31,747 bases of DNA, from positions 1 to 31,747 of the forward strand of contig CAKTGQ010000023.1 of NCBI GenBank assembly GCA_934561555.1, read 5' to 3'. The position numbers were made by a program, and so were the translations under genes. The stretch is from an uncultured Faecalibacterium sp. (GTDB lineage: Bacteria > Bacillota > Clostridia > Oscillospirales > Ruminococcaceae). This document shows, one piece after another, positions 23,988 through 31,747 of the stretch; position 1 is the first letter of the stretch, and each line of letters opens with the position of its first letter. The notes below the pieces were generated by a model that saw only the letters and a list, made by a program, of their open reading frames with translations, was not told the DNA's origin and did not search any database.

Positions 23988-24023
23988 AAAAGGCGGCTGT
24001 GCAGTTAGGTGCAGCCGCCTTTT
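23988..24023. terminator. Bidirectional terminator between hslO and yqfD
   Basis: AAAAGGCGGCTG (23988-23999) pairs with CAGCCGCCTTTT (24012-24023). T runs are present on both strands, so it serves convergent hslO and yqfD. Confidence 0.9.
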
Positions 24024-24024
24024 G

Positions 24025-25161
24025 CTATGTGCAGATATCTGCCGCCACAGTGTACACGGCATTGTAATGCAAGGTTTCCTCCTGTACCGTGCACTCCTCC
24101 CGGCGGGCGAAGATCTCCGCATCCGGGAAAGCCTCGTGCAGCGCCCGCAGCCCCTGTAACCGTGCCAGCGTAAGTGCCTGCGCCTCGGTGCGGTACATCG
24201 TTTCCTGCTGCTGCCCGTAATAGGTGGTTTCCTCCACCGCGCAGGGCAGGGGCAGACTGAAAACCTCTAATTGCAGATGCCGGGTGCGGCACAGCCCGTC
24301 CCCATCAGGCGCGGAGGGGGAAAGCGCGGCAGAATGCCCCGCAAAAAATAGCCTGTAATTTGTTGTATTTTCGCCGGTCAGCTGCGGCATCGTCTCTGCC
24401 AGAGGAACGCTCTGGTTTGTCTCCCATTCCAGCTGCGCCACCACCGTGCCCGCCGCCGGGGCAAAGATCAAGGTGCCGTCCCGCTCGCTGCGCGCCGTAC
24501 CGATCAACCCCTGCCCGGCCTCTACGGTCTGTCCGGGGGCTACCAGCATGGTGCCGCTGGCAAGATTTGTACGCAGTACCGTCCCATTACACTTTGCCCG
24601 CAGCCCGTGCAGGGTGCCAGCGGCGATCTCAGGCCGTGCATGGGCAGGGGCGGCCTCTACCGCAAGCCGCCCTTTTTCAAAATTCAGGCTTGCCCAAGAG
24701 AACTCGCCGCTTTCCAACAGGGCATATTCTCCGGCGCGTAGCAGCTCCTCGGTTACGGCAGTGCCGGGCTGCAAGCCGCAGCTGCGCAGCACTGCACCCG
24801 CCCGCGCCCGCTGCCCAGTGGTCAGGCTGCCGTAGTCCACCGCCCATATAAGCCCTTGCAGCCAGACCAGCACCAGCCCCCAAGCGACAAGCCCTACCCA
24901 AAGCCCCTTGCGCCGCAGCAGCGGACGCAGCAAAAAATAGAGCCCCTGCCGTTTTTCTATCCGCAGCCGAACCCGCCTGTGCCGGGCAAGTGCGGCCAGT
25001 CGCCGGTACTGCCACGCTGCGCAATGGGCGCAAAAGCCCCCGGGCAGGGCACGGATGCCATATAAATGCAGCCCTTGCCCGGCGGCATCGGTCAAAAGCG
25101 CCTCGGGGCTGCCGTTCCGGGCGGTAAAGCGCACCCCGGCCCAAAGGCTTGCAGCTTCCAT
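24025..25161 (-). CDS. yqfD: YqfD-family sporulation-type membrane protein
   Basis: The 378-residue protein has a soluble N-terminal part, a membrane helix at about 86-107 and an extracytoplasmic C-terminal domain. The C-terminal part includes FSWASLNFEKGRLAVEA, GTMLVAPGQTVEAGQ and the ETTYYG region typical of YqfD (PF06898). In Bacillus yqfD is a sigma-E-dependent gene next to yqfC and phoH. AGGAGG overlaps the yqfC stop, and the gap is nine bases, so the two are translated together. The gene is unusually rich in Gly/Ala/Arg compared with Bacillus forms. The stop abuts the bidirectional terminator. Confidence 0.85.
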   Translation of the reverse strand: MEAASLWAGVRFTARNGSPEALLTDAAGQGLHLYGIRALPGGFCAHCAAWQYRRLAALARHRRVRLRIEKRQGLYFLLRPLLRRKGLWVGLVAWGLVLVWLQGLIWAVDYGSLTTGQRARAGAVLRSCGLQPGTAVTEELLRAGEYALLESGEFSWASLNFEKGRLAVEAAPAHARPEIAAGTLHGLRAKCNGTVLRTNLASGTMLVAPGQTVEAGQGLIGTARSERDGTLIFAPAAGTVVAQLEWETNQSVPLAETMPQLTGENTTNYRLFFAGHSAALSPSAPDGDGLCRTRHLQLEVFSLPLPCAVEETTYYGQQQETMYRTEAQALTLARLQGLRALHEAFPDAEIFARREECTVQEETLHYNAVYTVAADICT

Positions 25162-25170
25162 GACGGCCTC

Positions 25171-25458
25171 CTAATCATCGGAAAAATCGGTGCGCAAAAA
25201 TTGTCCCTGTATCGTCAGCCGGGCGGCGGTCAGGGTGCAGATGCGCAGTCCGCTGCCATATACGGTAAATCGCCCCTTCGCCAGCCGCAGGCACAGCTTG
25301 TTTTCATCAAAAAACAACACCGTGCAAAAGTGCTCTATTTCCATCCGGTCGCCGCTCAGGTATACGGCAGGGCGGCTGTAAAACCCGGGCGGCGGCTGTC
25401 GGAACAGCCCGCGCAGCCAGTCGCCCGGGGTGCGCCGGTCGTGGTGTGCTCTGGCCAT
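25171..25458 (-). CDS. yqfC: YqfC-family sporulation-type protein
   Basis: The 95-residue soluble protein matches the YqfC pattern: an N-terminal basic segment, PAVYLSGDRMEIEHF, then LCLRLAKGRFTVYGSGLRI and a terminal LTIQGQFLRTDF (PF07873). The function is unknown; in sporulating Firmicutes it is always beside yqfD, as here. GGGAGGG precedes ATG 25458. The longer open frame extending to 26052 only mirrors the ylbJ-like gene on the other strand and is rejected. Confidence 0.82.
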   Translation of the reverse strand: MARAHHDRRTPGDWLRGLFRQPPPGFYSRPAVYLSGDRMEIEHFCTVLFFDENKLCLRLAKGRFTVYGSGLRICTLTAARLTIQGQFLRTDFSDD

Positions 25459-25534
25459 CGTTGTCCCTCCCGTCCCGCGCTTTGTACATTGCACAGCCCA
25501 TACTTCCATATATATGGAGGGGGAGGGCGTGCTT
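25459..25534. promoter_or_regulatory. Divergent control region with a 12-bp palindrome
   Basis: These 76 bp separate yqfC from the ylbJ-like gene. CCATATATATGG (25506-25517) is a perfect palindrome overlapping the Shine-Dalgarno of the plus-strand gene. No good housekeeping promoter is seen on either strand, and sigma-E-like hexamers could not be confirmed by eye. Confidence 0.45.
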
Positions 25535-26656
25535 ATGAGTAAAAGCTGCAAACCGCTGCATCCGGGCCTTTTTTTGCTGGGTGCAGCCACGGCGGTGCTG
25601 GTATTTGCCGCGCCGCAGACCTGTGCGGCAGCGTTGCGGCAGGGTCTTGTGCTCTGCGGCGGGCCGCTGCTGGTGTCGCTGTTTCCGTTTCTGGTGGTGT
25701 CGGCGCTCATCATGCGCAGCGGTGCGGGCGAGGTACTGGGCGTGCTGCTCTGGCCGGTGGTGCGCTGTATCGGTCTGCGCAGCCGCAGCGCGGGCAGCGT
25801 GTTGCTCATCGGTCTTGTAGGCGGCTTTGCCCCTGCCGCCGCCGCTGCTGCCGAGGCAGTCCGCAGCAGAGAGCTGACCCCGCAGGAGGCTTCGGCTCTG
25901 CTGCCCGCCTGCATCTGCTCCGGGCCGTCTTTTGTCATTTTGACGGTAGGGGAGCAGCTGTTGGGCAGCCGCACGGCGGGGGTGTGTCTGTTTGCCGCAC
26001 AGGTGCTGGCAGGCTGGCTGACGGCGGCACTGCTCTGCCGTGTCCGCGGCATACCAGAGCCTTTGTCCGCACCGTCCGCCGCCGTGCAAGCAGCACCGCC
26101 GCCTACGCTGGATGCCGTCCTTGCGCAGGCGGCGGTGACCTACCTGAAATTATGCGGCTTTGTGCTGTATTTTAGGATGCTGGCGGCAGGCTGCGGGCTG
26201 CTGCTGCCCGCAGCGCTTGCGCCCTTTCCGGCGATGCTGCTGGAGGTGTGCTCCGGCTGCGACTACGCCGCCCGCACCGGCTTGTGGGCAAGCGGGCTGT
26301 GCTGCGCCGCGCTCAGTGTGCAGGGCACTTCGGTGCTGCTGCAAGTGCGCACTCTCTGCCCGCCGGAGGTCTCATTCAAACCCTTGCTGTGGGGCAGGGT
26401 GCTGCATCTGCCGCTTTCGCTGGCGCTGTTTTATCTGGGCCTGCCGCAGAGCGCTGTGGAAAGCTTTAATACCCTGTGCGCCCGGGTGGTGCCCATGCAG
26501 CGGGTGCCGACAGACTGCGCCCTGTTGGTGTTTGCGGTGTGCTGCATCACGGCCTGCGAGGCCTGCCGCCTGACCGGGAAAAAGGCGAAAAATGCAGCTC
26601 CGGCAAACAAAAACCGCTCAGCGGCTTGCAAACCGCCGCAAAATGTGGTAACATAA
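25535..26656 (+). CDS. ylbJ: YlbJ-like sporulation integral membrane protein (Gate domain)
   Basis: The 373-residue hydrophobic protein has about eight membrane segments and two nucleoside-recognition (Gate, PF07670) halves. Typical features are GPLLVSLFPFLVVSALIMRSG early, LIGLVGGFAPAAA near 95, and LPACICSGPSFVILTVG near 125. This is the order of YlbJ-type sporulation membrane proteins, required for spore cortex formation in Bacillus. It is rich in Cys and Ala. GGAGGGGGAGG lies eight bases before ATG 25535; ATG 25514 overlaps that site. It is divergent from yqfCD, which supports the sporulation assignment. The pheS promoter overlaps its 3' end. Confidence 0.8.
   Translation: MSKSCKPLHPGLFLLGAATAVLVFAAPQTCAAALRQGLVLCGGPLLVSLFPFLVVSALIMRSGAGEVLGVLLWPVVRCIGLRSRSAGSVLLIGLVGGFAPAAAAAAEAVRSRELTPQEASALLPACICSGPSFVILTVGEQLLGSRTAGVCLFAAQVLAGWLTAALLCRVRGIPEPLSAPSAAVQAAPPPTLDAVLAQAAVTYLKLCGFVLYFRMLAAGCGLLLPAALAPFPAMLLEVCSGCDYAARTGLWASGLCCAALSVQGTSVLLQVRTLCPPEVSFKPLLWGRVLHLPLSLALFYLGLPQSAVESFNTLCARVVPMQRVPTDCALLVFAVCCITACEACRLTGKKAKNAAPANKNRSAACKPPQNVVT
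26626..26654 (+). promoter_or_regulatory. Promoter of the pheST T-box leader
   Basis: TTGCAA (26626-26631), 17 bp, TAACAT (26649-26654), with TGG before the -10. It overlaps the last codons of the ylbJ-like gene. The start is near 26661. Confidence 0.68.
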
Positions 26657-26660
26657 TTCT

Positions 26661-26958
26661 TGGTTATCATATTACCAAACGCAGCGACGGAGAGAGTAGG
26701 CGCTGTCTGCACGGCAAAGAGAGAAGCTTCACCGGCTGAAAGGGCTTCCATGTGCGGCAGGGGCTGAAGTTCGCTCCCGAGCGGTCTGCGCGAACGATGC
26801 AAAGGGCATCTATTAGCACAGAACGGTTGCGCCCCGTTACGGCGTTTGAGTGCCGTCTGCCTTTGCGCAGACGGAAACCGGGTGGTACCGCGGAGCAGAA
26901 ATAGTTACAGCTTCGTCCCTTTTGCCTGAGCAGTCGGGCAGGGGACGGAGCTTTTTTG
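26661..26958 (+). promoter_or_regulatory. Phenylalanine T-box leader of pheST
   Basis: This is a canonical T-box: base helix GGAG (26689-26692) with CTCC, S-turn AGAGTAG (26693-26699), and specifier TTC (26770-26772) in the context GAAG-TTC-G-CTCC-CGAGC. A Stem III CCGTTAC region follows, then the T-box GGGTGGTACCGCGG (26880-26893). The UUC specifier pairs with anticodon GAA, and UGGU fits discriminator A, both as found in the tRNA-Phe at position 1. Uncharged tRNA-Phe should raise pheST expression. Confidence 0.95.
26909..26957 (+). terminator. T-box-controlled terminator before pheS
   Basis: AGCTTCGTCCCT (26909-26920) pairs with GGGACGGAGCT (26942-26952), followed by a run of T to 26957. 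Its 5' arm lies downstream of the T-box, as needed for the alternative antiterminator. Confidence 0.9.
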
Positions 26959-27003
26959 TTATACTCCGCTCCATGAACACAAAGAATAAAGGAGAGAAAA
27001 TCC

Positions 27004-28026
27004 ATGCAAGCAATGATCGATGAGCTGGCCAAGCAGGCCGCTGAAAGCCTTGGTCAGGTGTCCAGCAAGGAGACGCTGGCTTCCTTCTGGCAGGAATACC
27101 TCAGCAAAAACGGCAAGATCCCTGCCCTGATGAAGAACCTGCGCACCGTTGCGCCGGAAGAGCGCCCCGCTATGGGCAAGATCATCAACGAACTCAAGCA
27201 GAAGGTGCAGGCAGACTACGATGCCGCCGCCGAGACCGTGAAGCAGGCAGAACTTGCTGCCCGCAACGCCGCCGAGACGGTGGATATCACCCTGCCCGCC
27301 AAGACCCGCTCTGTGGGCGGTCTGCACCCGTTGACGCTGGTCACCAACCAGATCATCGATGTGTTCTCCGGCATGGGCTTTGCCGTGGCAGATGCCCCGG
27401 AGATCGAGGATGACGACCACAACTTCACCCGCCTGAACGTGCCCAAGGATCACCCTGCCCGCGATATGCAGGATACCTTCTATCTGTCCGATGAATTCCT
27501 GCTGCGCACCCAGACCTCCGGCGGTCAGATTCGCACCATGGACAGCCAGAAGCCGCCCATCAAGGTACTGATCCCCGGTCGCGTGTTCCGCTCTGACTCG
27601 GACGCTACCCATAGCCCTATGTTCCACCAGATGGAAGGTCTGGTCGTGGATAAGGGCATCACGCTGGGCGATCTGCAGGGCGCGCTGAACACCTTCGTGC
27701 AGAAGCTGTTCGGTGCCGACACCCGCACCCGCCTGCGTCCCTCTTACTTCCCGTTCACCGAGCCCAGCGTGGAGGTGGACGTGAGCTGCTTCGAGTGCCA
27801 CGGCAAGGGCTGCCCCCTGTGCAAGCACACCGGCTGGATCGAGGTGCTGGGCGGCGGCGTTGTCAACCGTAAGGTGCTGGAAAACTGCAACATCGACCCG
27901 GACGAGTACTCCGGCTTCGCCTTCGGCATCGGCATCGAACGTATCGCCATGCTGAAGTACGGCATCAACAACATTGGTCTGATGTTCGAGAATAATCTGC
28001 AGTTCCTCAAGCAGTTCCACGAATAA
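27004..28026 (+). CDS. pheS: Phenylalanyl-tRNA synthetase alpha subunit
   Basis: The 340-residue class II synthetase subunit has an N-terminal coiled-coil (1-90), motif 2 RVFRSDSDATHSPMFHQMEG near 195-215 (in part) and motif 3 GFAFGIGIERIAMLKYG near 304-320. The Cys-rich CFECHGKGCPLCKHTGW loop of bacterial PheS is also present. With PheT it forms the alpha2-beta2 enzyme that charges tRNA-Phe. AAAGGAG lies before the ATG. pheT starts 18 bp downstream. Expression is set by the T-box leader. Confidence 0.98.
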   Translation: MQAMIDELAKQAAESLGQVSSKETLASFWQEYLSKNGKIPALMKNLRTVAPEERPAMGKIINELKQKVQADYDAAAETVKQAELAARNAAETVDITLPAKTRSVGGLHPLTLVTNQIIDVFSGMGFAVADAPEIEDDDHNFTRLNVPKDHPARDMQDTFYLSDEFLLRTQTSGGQIRTMDSQKPPIKVLIPGRVFRSDSDATHSPMFHQMEGLVVDKGITLGDLQGALNTFVQKLFGADTRTRLRPSYFPFTEPSVEVDVSCFECHGKGCPLCKHTGWIEVLGGGVVNRKVLENCNIDPDEYSGFAFGIGIERIAMLKYGINNIGLMFENNLQFLKQFHE

Positions 28027-28044
28027 GAGGGGAGAGAACAAACA

Positions 28045-30456
28045 ATGAAAGTACCTTTCAGTTGGTTAAAAGAATTCGTTGATATCGATGTCACCGCACA
28101 GGAACTGGAGGAGAAGCTGTTCTCCTGCGGTTTCGAGGTGGAAGAGCTCATCCCGCTGGATGCCGGCATCAGCAAGGTGGTCGTCGGTAAGATCGTGGAG
28201 ATGGAAAAGCAGGAGGGCACCCACCTGACCAAGTGTGTGGTGGACTGCGGCGCTTACGGCCACGAGGTCCGCATCAGCACCGGTGCCGCCAACATGAAGC
28301 TGGGCGATTGTGTGCCCACCGCACTGGACGGCTCCACCCTGCCCGGCGGCATCACTATCAAGGCCCGCAAGATGCAGGGCGTGGAGTCCAACGGTATGCT
28401 GTGCTCCGGCGCAGAGCTGGGTCTGAACGATGATCTGTTCCCGGGCTCTGAGGTCTACGGCCTGCTCATCCTGCCCGAGGATTCTGTTCCCGGCACCGAC
28501 ATTGCCCCTGTGGTGGGTCTGGATGACTACATCTTTGATATCTCCATCACCGCCAACCGCCCGGACTGCCAGTCTGTTCTGGGTATCGCCCGCGAGGTGG
28601 CTGCTGTTCTGGGCAAGCCCCTGCATATGCCCGCTATGGACTATAAGGCGGTCTGCGAGCCGGACGCTCCCATCACCGTCAAGGTGGAGGCACCGGAGCT
28701 GTGCCCCCGCTATATGGCACACTATGTGCGCAACATCCGCATGGGCGAGTCTCCCCGCTGGATGAAGCGCCATCTGGCGCTGTGCGGTCTGCGCTCCATC
28801 AGCAATGTGGTGGATATCACCAACCACACCCTGCTGGAGATGGGTCAGCCCATGCACGCCTTTGACCTGAACAAGGTCGCCGGCCGCACCATCGATGTGC
28901 GCCGTGCCCATGAGGGCGAAAAGATCGTCACGCTGGACGAGAAGGAATTCACCCTCAACCCCAACAATCTGGTCATCTGCGATGCCGAAAAGCCGGTGGC
29001 ACTGGCCGGTATCATGGGCGGCGCAAACTCCGGCATGGACGATAACACCACCAGCCTGCTATTTGAGTGCGCAACCTTTGCCCGCGACAGCGTGCGTAAG
29101 ACCAGCCGCGCACTGGGCCAGAACAGCGATTCCTCTGCCCGCTACGAAAAGGGTGTGGACCGCTATTCTCCGCAGCTGGGTCTGGCACGCGCTCTGCACC
29201 TGATCCAGCAGCTGGATTGCGGTGATATCACCACGCTGGAATACGACCTGACCGATGGCCGCCCGTTGGAGCGCAAGCACATCGTCACCACTCCGGCCAA
29301 GATCTGCGGCGTGCTGGGCATCACCGTGCCCGACCAGACCATGATCGACATTCTGCAGCGTCTGGAGTTTACTGTGGACGTGCAGGCCGATGGCAGCTGG
29401 GATGTGTCCGCACCCCTGTACCGTGATGACGTGGAAAGCTTCCCGGATCTGGCCGAGGAGGTCATCCGTGAGTACGGTTACGACCATATCGTGCCCACCT
29501 TCCTGAACACTGCCTCTGTCACCAACGGCGGCCTGAACTACGACCAGAAGCAGCAGCTCAAGACCAAGCGTCTGCTGGCTGCACAGGGCTTCTACGAGGC
29601 CTCCACGCTGGCCTTCTACTCCAACGCCGAGCTGGATATGCTGCATATCCCCGCCGAGGACGAAGCCCGCAAGGCCATCCGTATCCTGAACCCCATCAGT
29701 GAGAACCTGTCCATCATGCGCACCCTGCTGACCCCCTCCATGCTGAACGTCATCGTGGACAACCTGAAAAAGGGCAACGCTGAGGGCCGCCTGTTCGAGA
29801 TGGCACCGGTCTATCTGGCCAAGGAATTGCCCATCAATGAGCACCCCCACGAGCGCCAGACCCTCTGCATCGGTGCCTTCGGCCCTGAGGAGGACTTCTT
29901 CACCGTCAAGGGCGCACTGGAAGCACTGGCAGCCGGTTTTGGCCTGACCTTTGATTATCAGCGCGAGACCGCCGCATGGCTGCACCCCGGCATCAGCGCC
30001 GCTGTGTACTGCAACGGCAAGCGTCTGGGCGTGTTCGGCAAGCTTGCTAACGAGATCAACGCCGAACTGGAGATCGCCAAGGAGCAGAAGGACAGCCAGA
30101 ATATCTATCTGGGCGAGCTGGACTACGAGGCTCTGATGTCCTGCGTAGAGGGCGAGCTGCGCTATAAGCCCCTCAGCCCCTATGCACCGGTCAAGCGCGA
30201 TCTGGCTCTGGTCTGCAACGAGGCTGTGTCCTGCGGCGAAATCGAGGAGACTATCCGCAAGGCTAGCCCGCTGGTCAGCGAGGTCAAGCTGTTCGATATC
30301 TATCGCGGTGCAAACCTCGGCGAGGGCAAAAAGAGCATGGCCTTCAGCCTGTCCCTGTCTGACCCCAAGAAGGAAGTCTCCGCTGAGGAAGTGGAGCGCG
30401 TGGTCAAGAAGATCCTCGGCAACCTGAAGTTCAAGCTGGGTATCGAGATCCGCTAA
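28045..30456 (+). CDS. pheT: Phenylalanyl-tRNA synthetase beta subunit
   Basis: The 803-residue protein has the PheT domain order. It starts MKVPFSWLKEFVDI, followed by an EMAP-type tRNA-binding OB domain (about 40-150, VVGKIVEMEKQEGTHLTKC in part), then the B3/B4 editing region (NRPDCQSVLGIAREVAAVLG and ISNVVDITNHTLLEMGQPMHAFD in part). The B5 domain and the catalytic-like core with ENLSIMRTLLTPSMLNV come next, and an FDX-ACB anticodon-binding domain ends it (YAPVKRDLALV near 712). GGGGAGAG precedes the ATG. The length is typical, and it is the last gene of the operon. Confidence 0.98.
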   Translation: MKVPFSWLKEFVDIDVTAQELEEKLFSCGFEVEELIPLDAGISKVVVGKIVEMEKQEGTHLTKCVVDCGAYGHEVRISTGAANMKLGDCVPTALDGSTLPGGITIKARKMQGVESNGMLCSGAELGLNDDLFPGSEVYGLLILPEDSVPGTDIAPVVGLDDYIFDISITANRPDCQSVLGIAREVAAVLGKPLHMPAMDYKAVCEPDAPITVKVEAPELCPRYMAHYVRNIRMGESPRWMKRHLALCGLRSISNVVDITNHTLLEMGQPMHAFDLNKVAGRTIDVRRAHEGEKIVTLDEKEFTLNPNNLVICDAEKPVALAGIMGGANSGMDDNTTSLLFECATFARDSVRKTSRALGQNSDSSARYEKGVDRYSPQLGLARALHLIQQLDCGDITTLEYDLTDGRPLERKHIVTTPAKICGVLGITVPDQTMIDILQRLEFTVDVQADGSWDVSAPLYRDDVESFPDLAEEVIREYGYDHIVPTFLNTASVTNGGLNYDQKQQLKTKRLLAAQGFYEASTLAFYSNAELDMLHIPAEDEARKAIRILNPISENLSIMRTLLTPSMLNVIVDNLKKGNAEGRLFEMAPVYLAKELPINEHPHERQTLCIGAFGPEEDFFTVKGALEALAAGFGLTFDYQRETAAWLHPGISAAVYCNGKRLGVFGKLANEINAELEIAKEQKDSQNIYLGELDYEALMSCVEGELRYKPLSPYAPVKRDLALVCNEAVSCGEIEETIRKASPLVSEVKLFDIYRGANLGEGKKSMAFSLSLSDPKKEVSAEEVERVVKKILGNLKFKLGIEIR

Positions 30457-30489
30457 AAGCTTATTATATAAGTAATTATATATAGACCT

Positions 30490-30523
30490 AAGGCCGTCTG
30501 TGCAGTGCATGGACGGCCTTTTT
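30490..30523 (+). terminator. Terminator of pheST
   Basis: AAGGCCGTC (30490-30498) pairs with GACGGCCTT (30512-30520), with a T run to 30523. It is 33 bp after the pheT stop. Confidence 0.9.
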
Positions 30524-30534
30524 GTATCAGATAA

Positions 30535-30562
30535 TTGACAAAATGTATGGAAGGTGTACAAT
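30535..30562 (+). promoter_or_regulatory. Promoter of the lipoprotein gene
   Basis: TTGACA (30535-30540, consensus), 16 bp, TACAAT (30557-30562). It begins 12 bp after the pheST terminator. Confidence 0.75.
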
Positions 30563-30603
30563 GGAAAAAACGCCTTCGGCAAGGAGAACAAGGAGGAAAC
30601 GAA

Positions 30604-31506
30604 ATGAGACTAACAAAGCGGATCGCTGTATGCGCATTAACGGCGTTGCTGGCGGTTTCCATGTTGACGGCTTGCGGCGGCAACGGAAATGGGAATGGAA
30701 GCGGAAGTTCGTCTACGGGCGGAAACACAGGCTCCAATTCAGAAGCAAACAGCGGCTCAAACGGTGAAACGAATACGGAGACAAAGCCGGGAACAGGAAA
30801 AGACGATACGACCACAGATGTCAGTAAGTTGACCAGCCGTGCGGCAAAGTATTTTGCGCGGCAGGGAGTAAACGGGCAGAAAAAGTATATGCGGTATACT
30901 GTTGGTTGGGATTTTGATAACAAAGGGAATTATTCGCCCGACTGGCTCAACGGAGATTGGATCGAGGCCTGTGATGGTCGGAGAAAATATTGTCAGCATC
31001 CTGTAGGGGACTATCTAGAGTATACAGAGTATATAAAAGCAGAACTGTATGACTGCAAAGAAAATACATGTTATACTTGGCATGTTTTTGATAGCGGGAA
31101 AAGCATTACCAAAGACAGTGATACCGTTACAAAGATTTGGGTGAGCAATCTTTCCTATCTTCCGGAAGATTTTTCTACCTTTTCGGCAACGCCGGTTGAA
31201 CCGATACGCATCGATAACGTGGAATATTATTGTGAGCGGGACAACGAGCAATATACAAAATATCAGACGCTGCGCTATTACTGTTTTGAAAAAACGGACA
31301 TAGAAGGCTTGAAATTGAAGTATATTGTAAATGAACGTAGCACGACTGACTTTATAAAGATTGATGAGGTGACTTCCAGCTTTGACCCGGATTTGTTGCG
31401 CGTCCCGGAGGGATATAAGCAGTATGATGTAACCTATAACGAGTCAACGAACAAATATCAACAGACGTATGTAGGCATAACCGGGAAAGACAGCTATCCA
31501 AATTGA
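30604..31506 (+). CDS. Putative secreted lipoprotein of unknown function
   Basis: The 300-residue protein has a lipoprotein signal peptide: basic start, hydrophobic core, lipobox LTAC with Cys24 as the lipidation site. A Gly/Asn/Ser/Thr linker (25-70) precedes a globular part rich in Tyr, Asp and Lys. The globular part (about 75-300) contains several aromatic strands (YMRYTVGWDFD, YTWHVFDSG) and Cys residues; I do not recognise a family. AAGGAGG lies eight bases before ATG 30604; the upstream in-frame ATG lies in the promoter. Base composition is clearly more AT-rich than its neighbours, with codons such as ATA, AGA and TTA used more often, which suggests a different origin. Single-gene unit. 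Confidence 0.8.
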   Translation: MRLTKRIAVCALTALLAVSMLTACGGNGNGNGSGSSSTGGNTGSNSEANSGSNGETNTETKPGTGKDDTTTDVSKLTSRAAKYFARQGVNGQKKYMRYTVGWDFDNKGNYSPDWLNGDWIEACDGRRKYCQHPVGDYLEYTEYIKAELYDCKENTCYTWHVFDSGKSITKDSDTVTKIWVSNLSYLPEDFSTFSATPVEPIRIDNVEYYCERDNEQYTKYQTLRYYCFEKTDIEGLKLKYIVNERSTTDFIKIDEVTSSFDPDLLRVPEGYKQYDVTYNESTNKYQQTYVGITGKDSYPN

Positions 31507-31521
31507 AATAAAGATCAAGTT

Positions 31522-31565
31522 AAAAGGCTCTGTCTGGTGTATCATTACACTGGATAGAGCCTTTT
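31522..31565 (+). terminator. Long-stem terminator of the lipoprotein gene
   Basis: AAAAGGCTCT (31522-31531) pairs with AGAGCCTTTT (31556-31565), and the inner bases continue the stem almost to a four-base loop, about 20 bp with several G-U pairs. It starts 15 bp after the stop. Confidence 0.9.
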
Positions 31566-31653
31566 GTAATAGGAAGAAAGAAGACCCGGTGCATAACACA
31601 AAGCAAAGATTGGGTTTTCCAAAAAGAAAAATTGAAAAAGATGTCAAAAAGTG

Positions 31654-31682
31654 TTGACAAGTGCACCGGGGTGTGGTATTAT
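31654..31682 (+). promoter_or_regulatory. Strong promoter reading out of the window, probably of an rRNA operon
   Basis: TTGACA (31654-31659), exactly 17 bp, TATTAT (31677-31682). Downstream is a small AGCGC/GCGCT hairpin (31688-31700), no ribosome binding site or start, and CCTTGAAAA at the last bases. The latter resembles the conserved leader before Firmicute 16S rRNA. Promoter strength is read directly; the rRNA assignment is inference because the gene lies outside. The rest of 31566-31747 shows no gene. Confidence 0.7.
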
Positions 31683-31747
31683 ACTTGAGCGCCAAGCGCT
31701 GAGACAAAAGAATGACTTCTGAAAGCTCAGCAGGAAGCCCTTGAAAA

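Noticed and set aside
22214..23989. 591-codon open frame on the minus strand
   Set aside because: It lies exactly opposite the methyltransferase and hslO genes, is His/Gly/Ala-rich low-information sequence, and has no ribosome binding site. It is a GC-rich shadow frame.

Overview
The window is GC-rich bacterial chromosome with tightly packed genes and strong AGGAGG-type ribosome binding sites. Gene content suggests an anaerobic Firmicute of the Oscillospiraceae/Ruminococcaceae, most likely Faecalibacterium or a close relative. The clues are T-box leaders, RecD2 rather than a visible RecBCD, a Na+-pumping decarboxylase beta/gamma pair, the lon-ysxC pair, yqfC/yqfD/ylbJ homologues and YerC. The genus is inferred from gene content and sequence style, not from a database match.

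Region 1 (1-817): the tail of tRNA-Phe(GAA), a palindromic spacer, tRNA-Gly(GCC) with a terminator, then about 450 bp of repeat-like DNA. Region 2 (818-9027): on the minus strand an AEC-family permease and a YejK/NdpA-type nucleoid-associated protein. On the plus strand recD2, an mreB-like gene, a gamma-beta operon of a Na+-translocating decarboxylase and a small alpha/beta hydrolase. Region 3 (9028-11450): a second, inverted copy of the region 1 repeat, a bidirectional terminator, and cstA on the minus strand behind a T-box leader that best fits a leucine (CUC) specifier. Region 4 (11450-18872): yerC with a small Firmicute-type protein, a HAD phosphatase, a membrane-anchored SGNH hydrolase with a Ser/Lys/Glu repeat tail, a small unknown protein, a YjjG-type nucleotidase, an ABC-F ATPase and a Gx-type transporter.

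Region 5 (18873-23926): a proteostasis cluster lon-ysxC-methyltransferase-hslO. The lon leader carries a 162-bp palindromic MITE flanked by TA. Region 6 (24025-26656): yqfC-yqfD (minus) diverging from a ylbJ-like gene (plus), a sporulation-type trio. Region 7 (26626-30523): pheS-pheT behind a canonical T-box with a UUC specifier that matches the tRNA-Phe(GAA) at the start of the window. Region 8 (30524-31747): an AT-richer lipoprotein gene, a long-stem terminator, and a near-consensus promoter reading out of the window, whose downstream sequence resembles an rRNA operon leader.

The points most worth following up are the T-box control of cstA, the MITE between the lon promoter and lon, and the SGNH surface protein with Shine-Dalgarno-like sequence built into its tail repeats. 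No CRISPR array, transposase gene, prophage or obvious defence system is visible.
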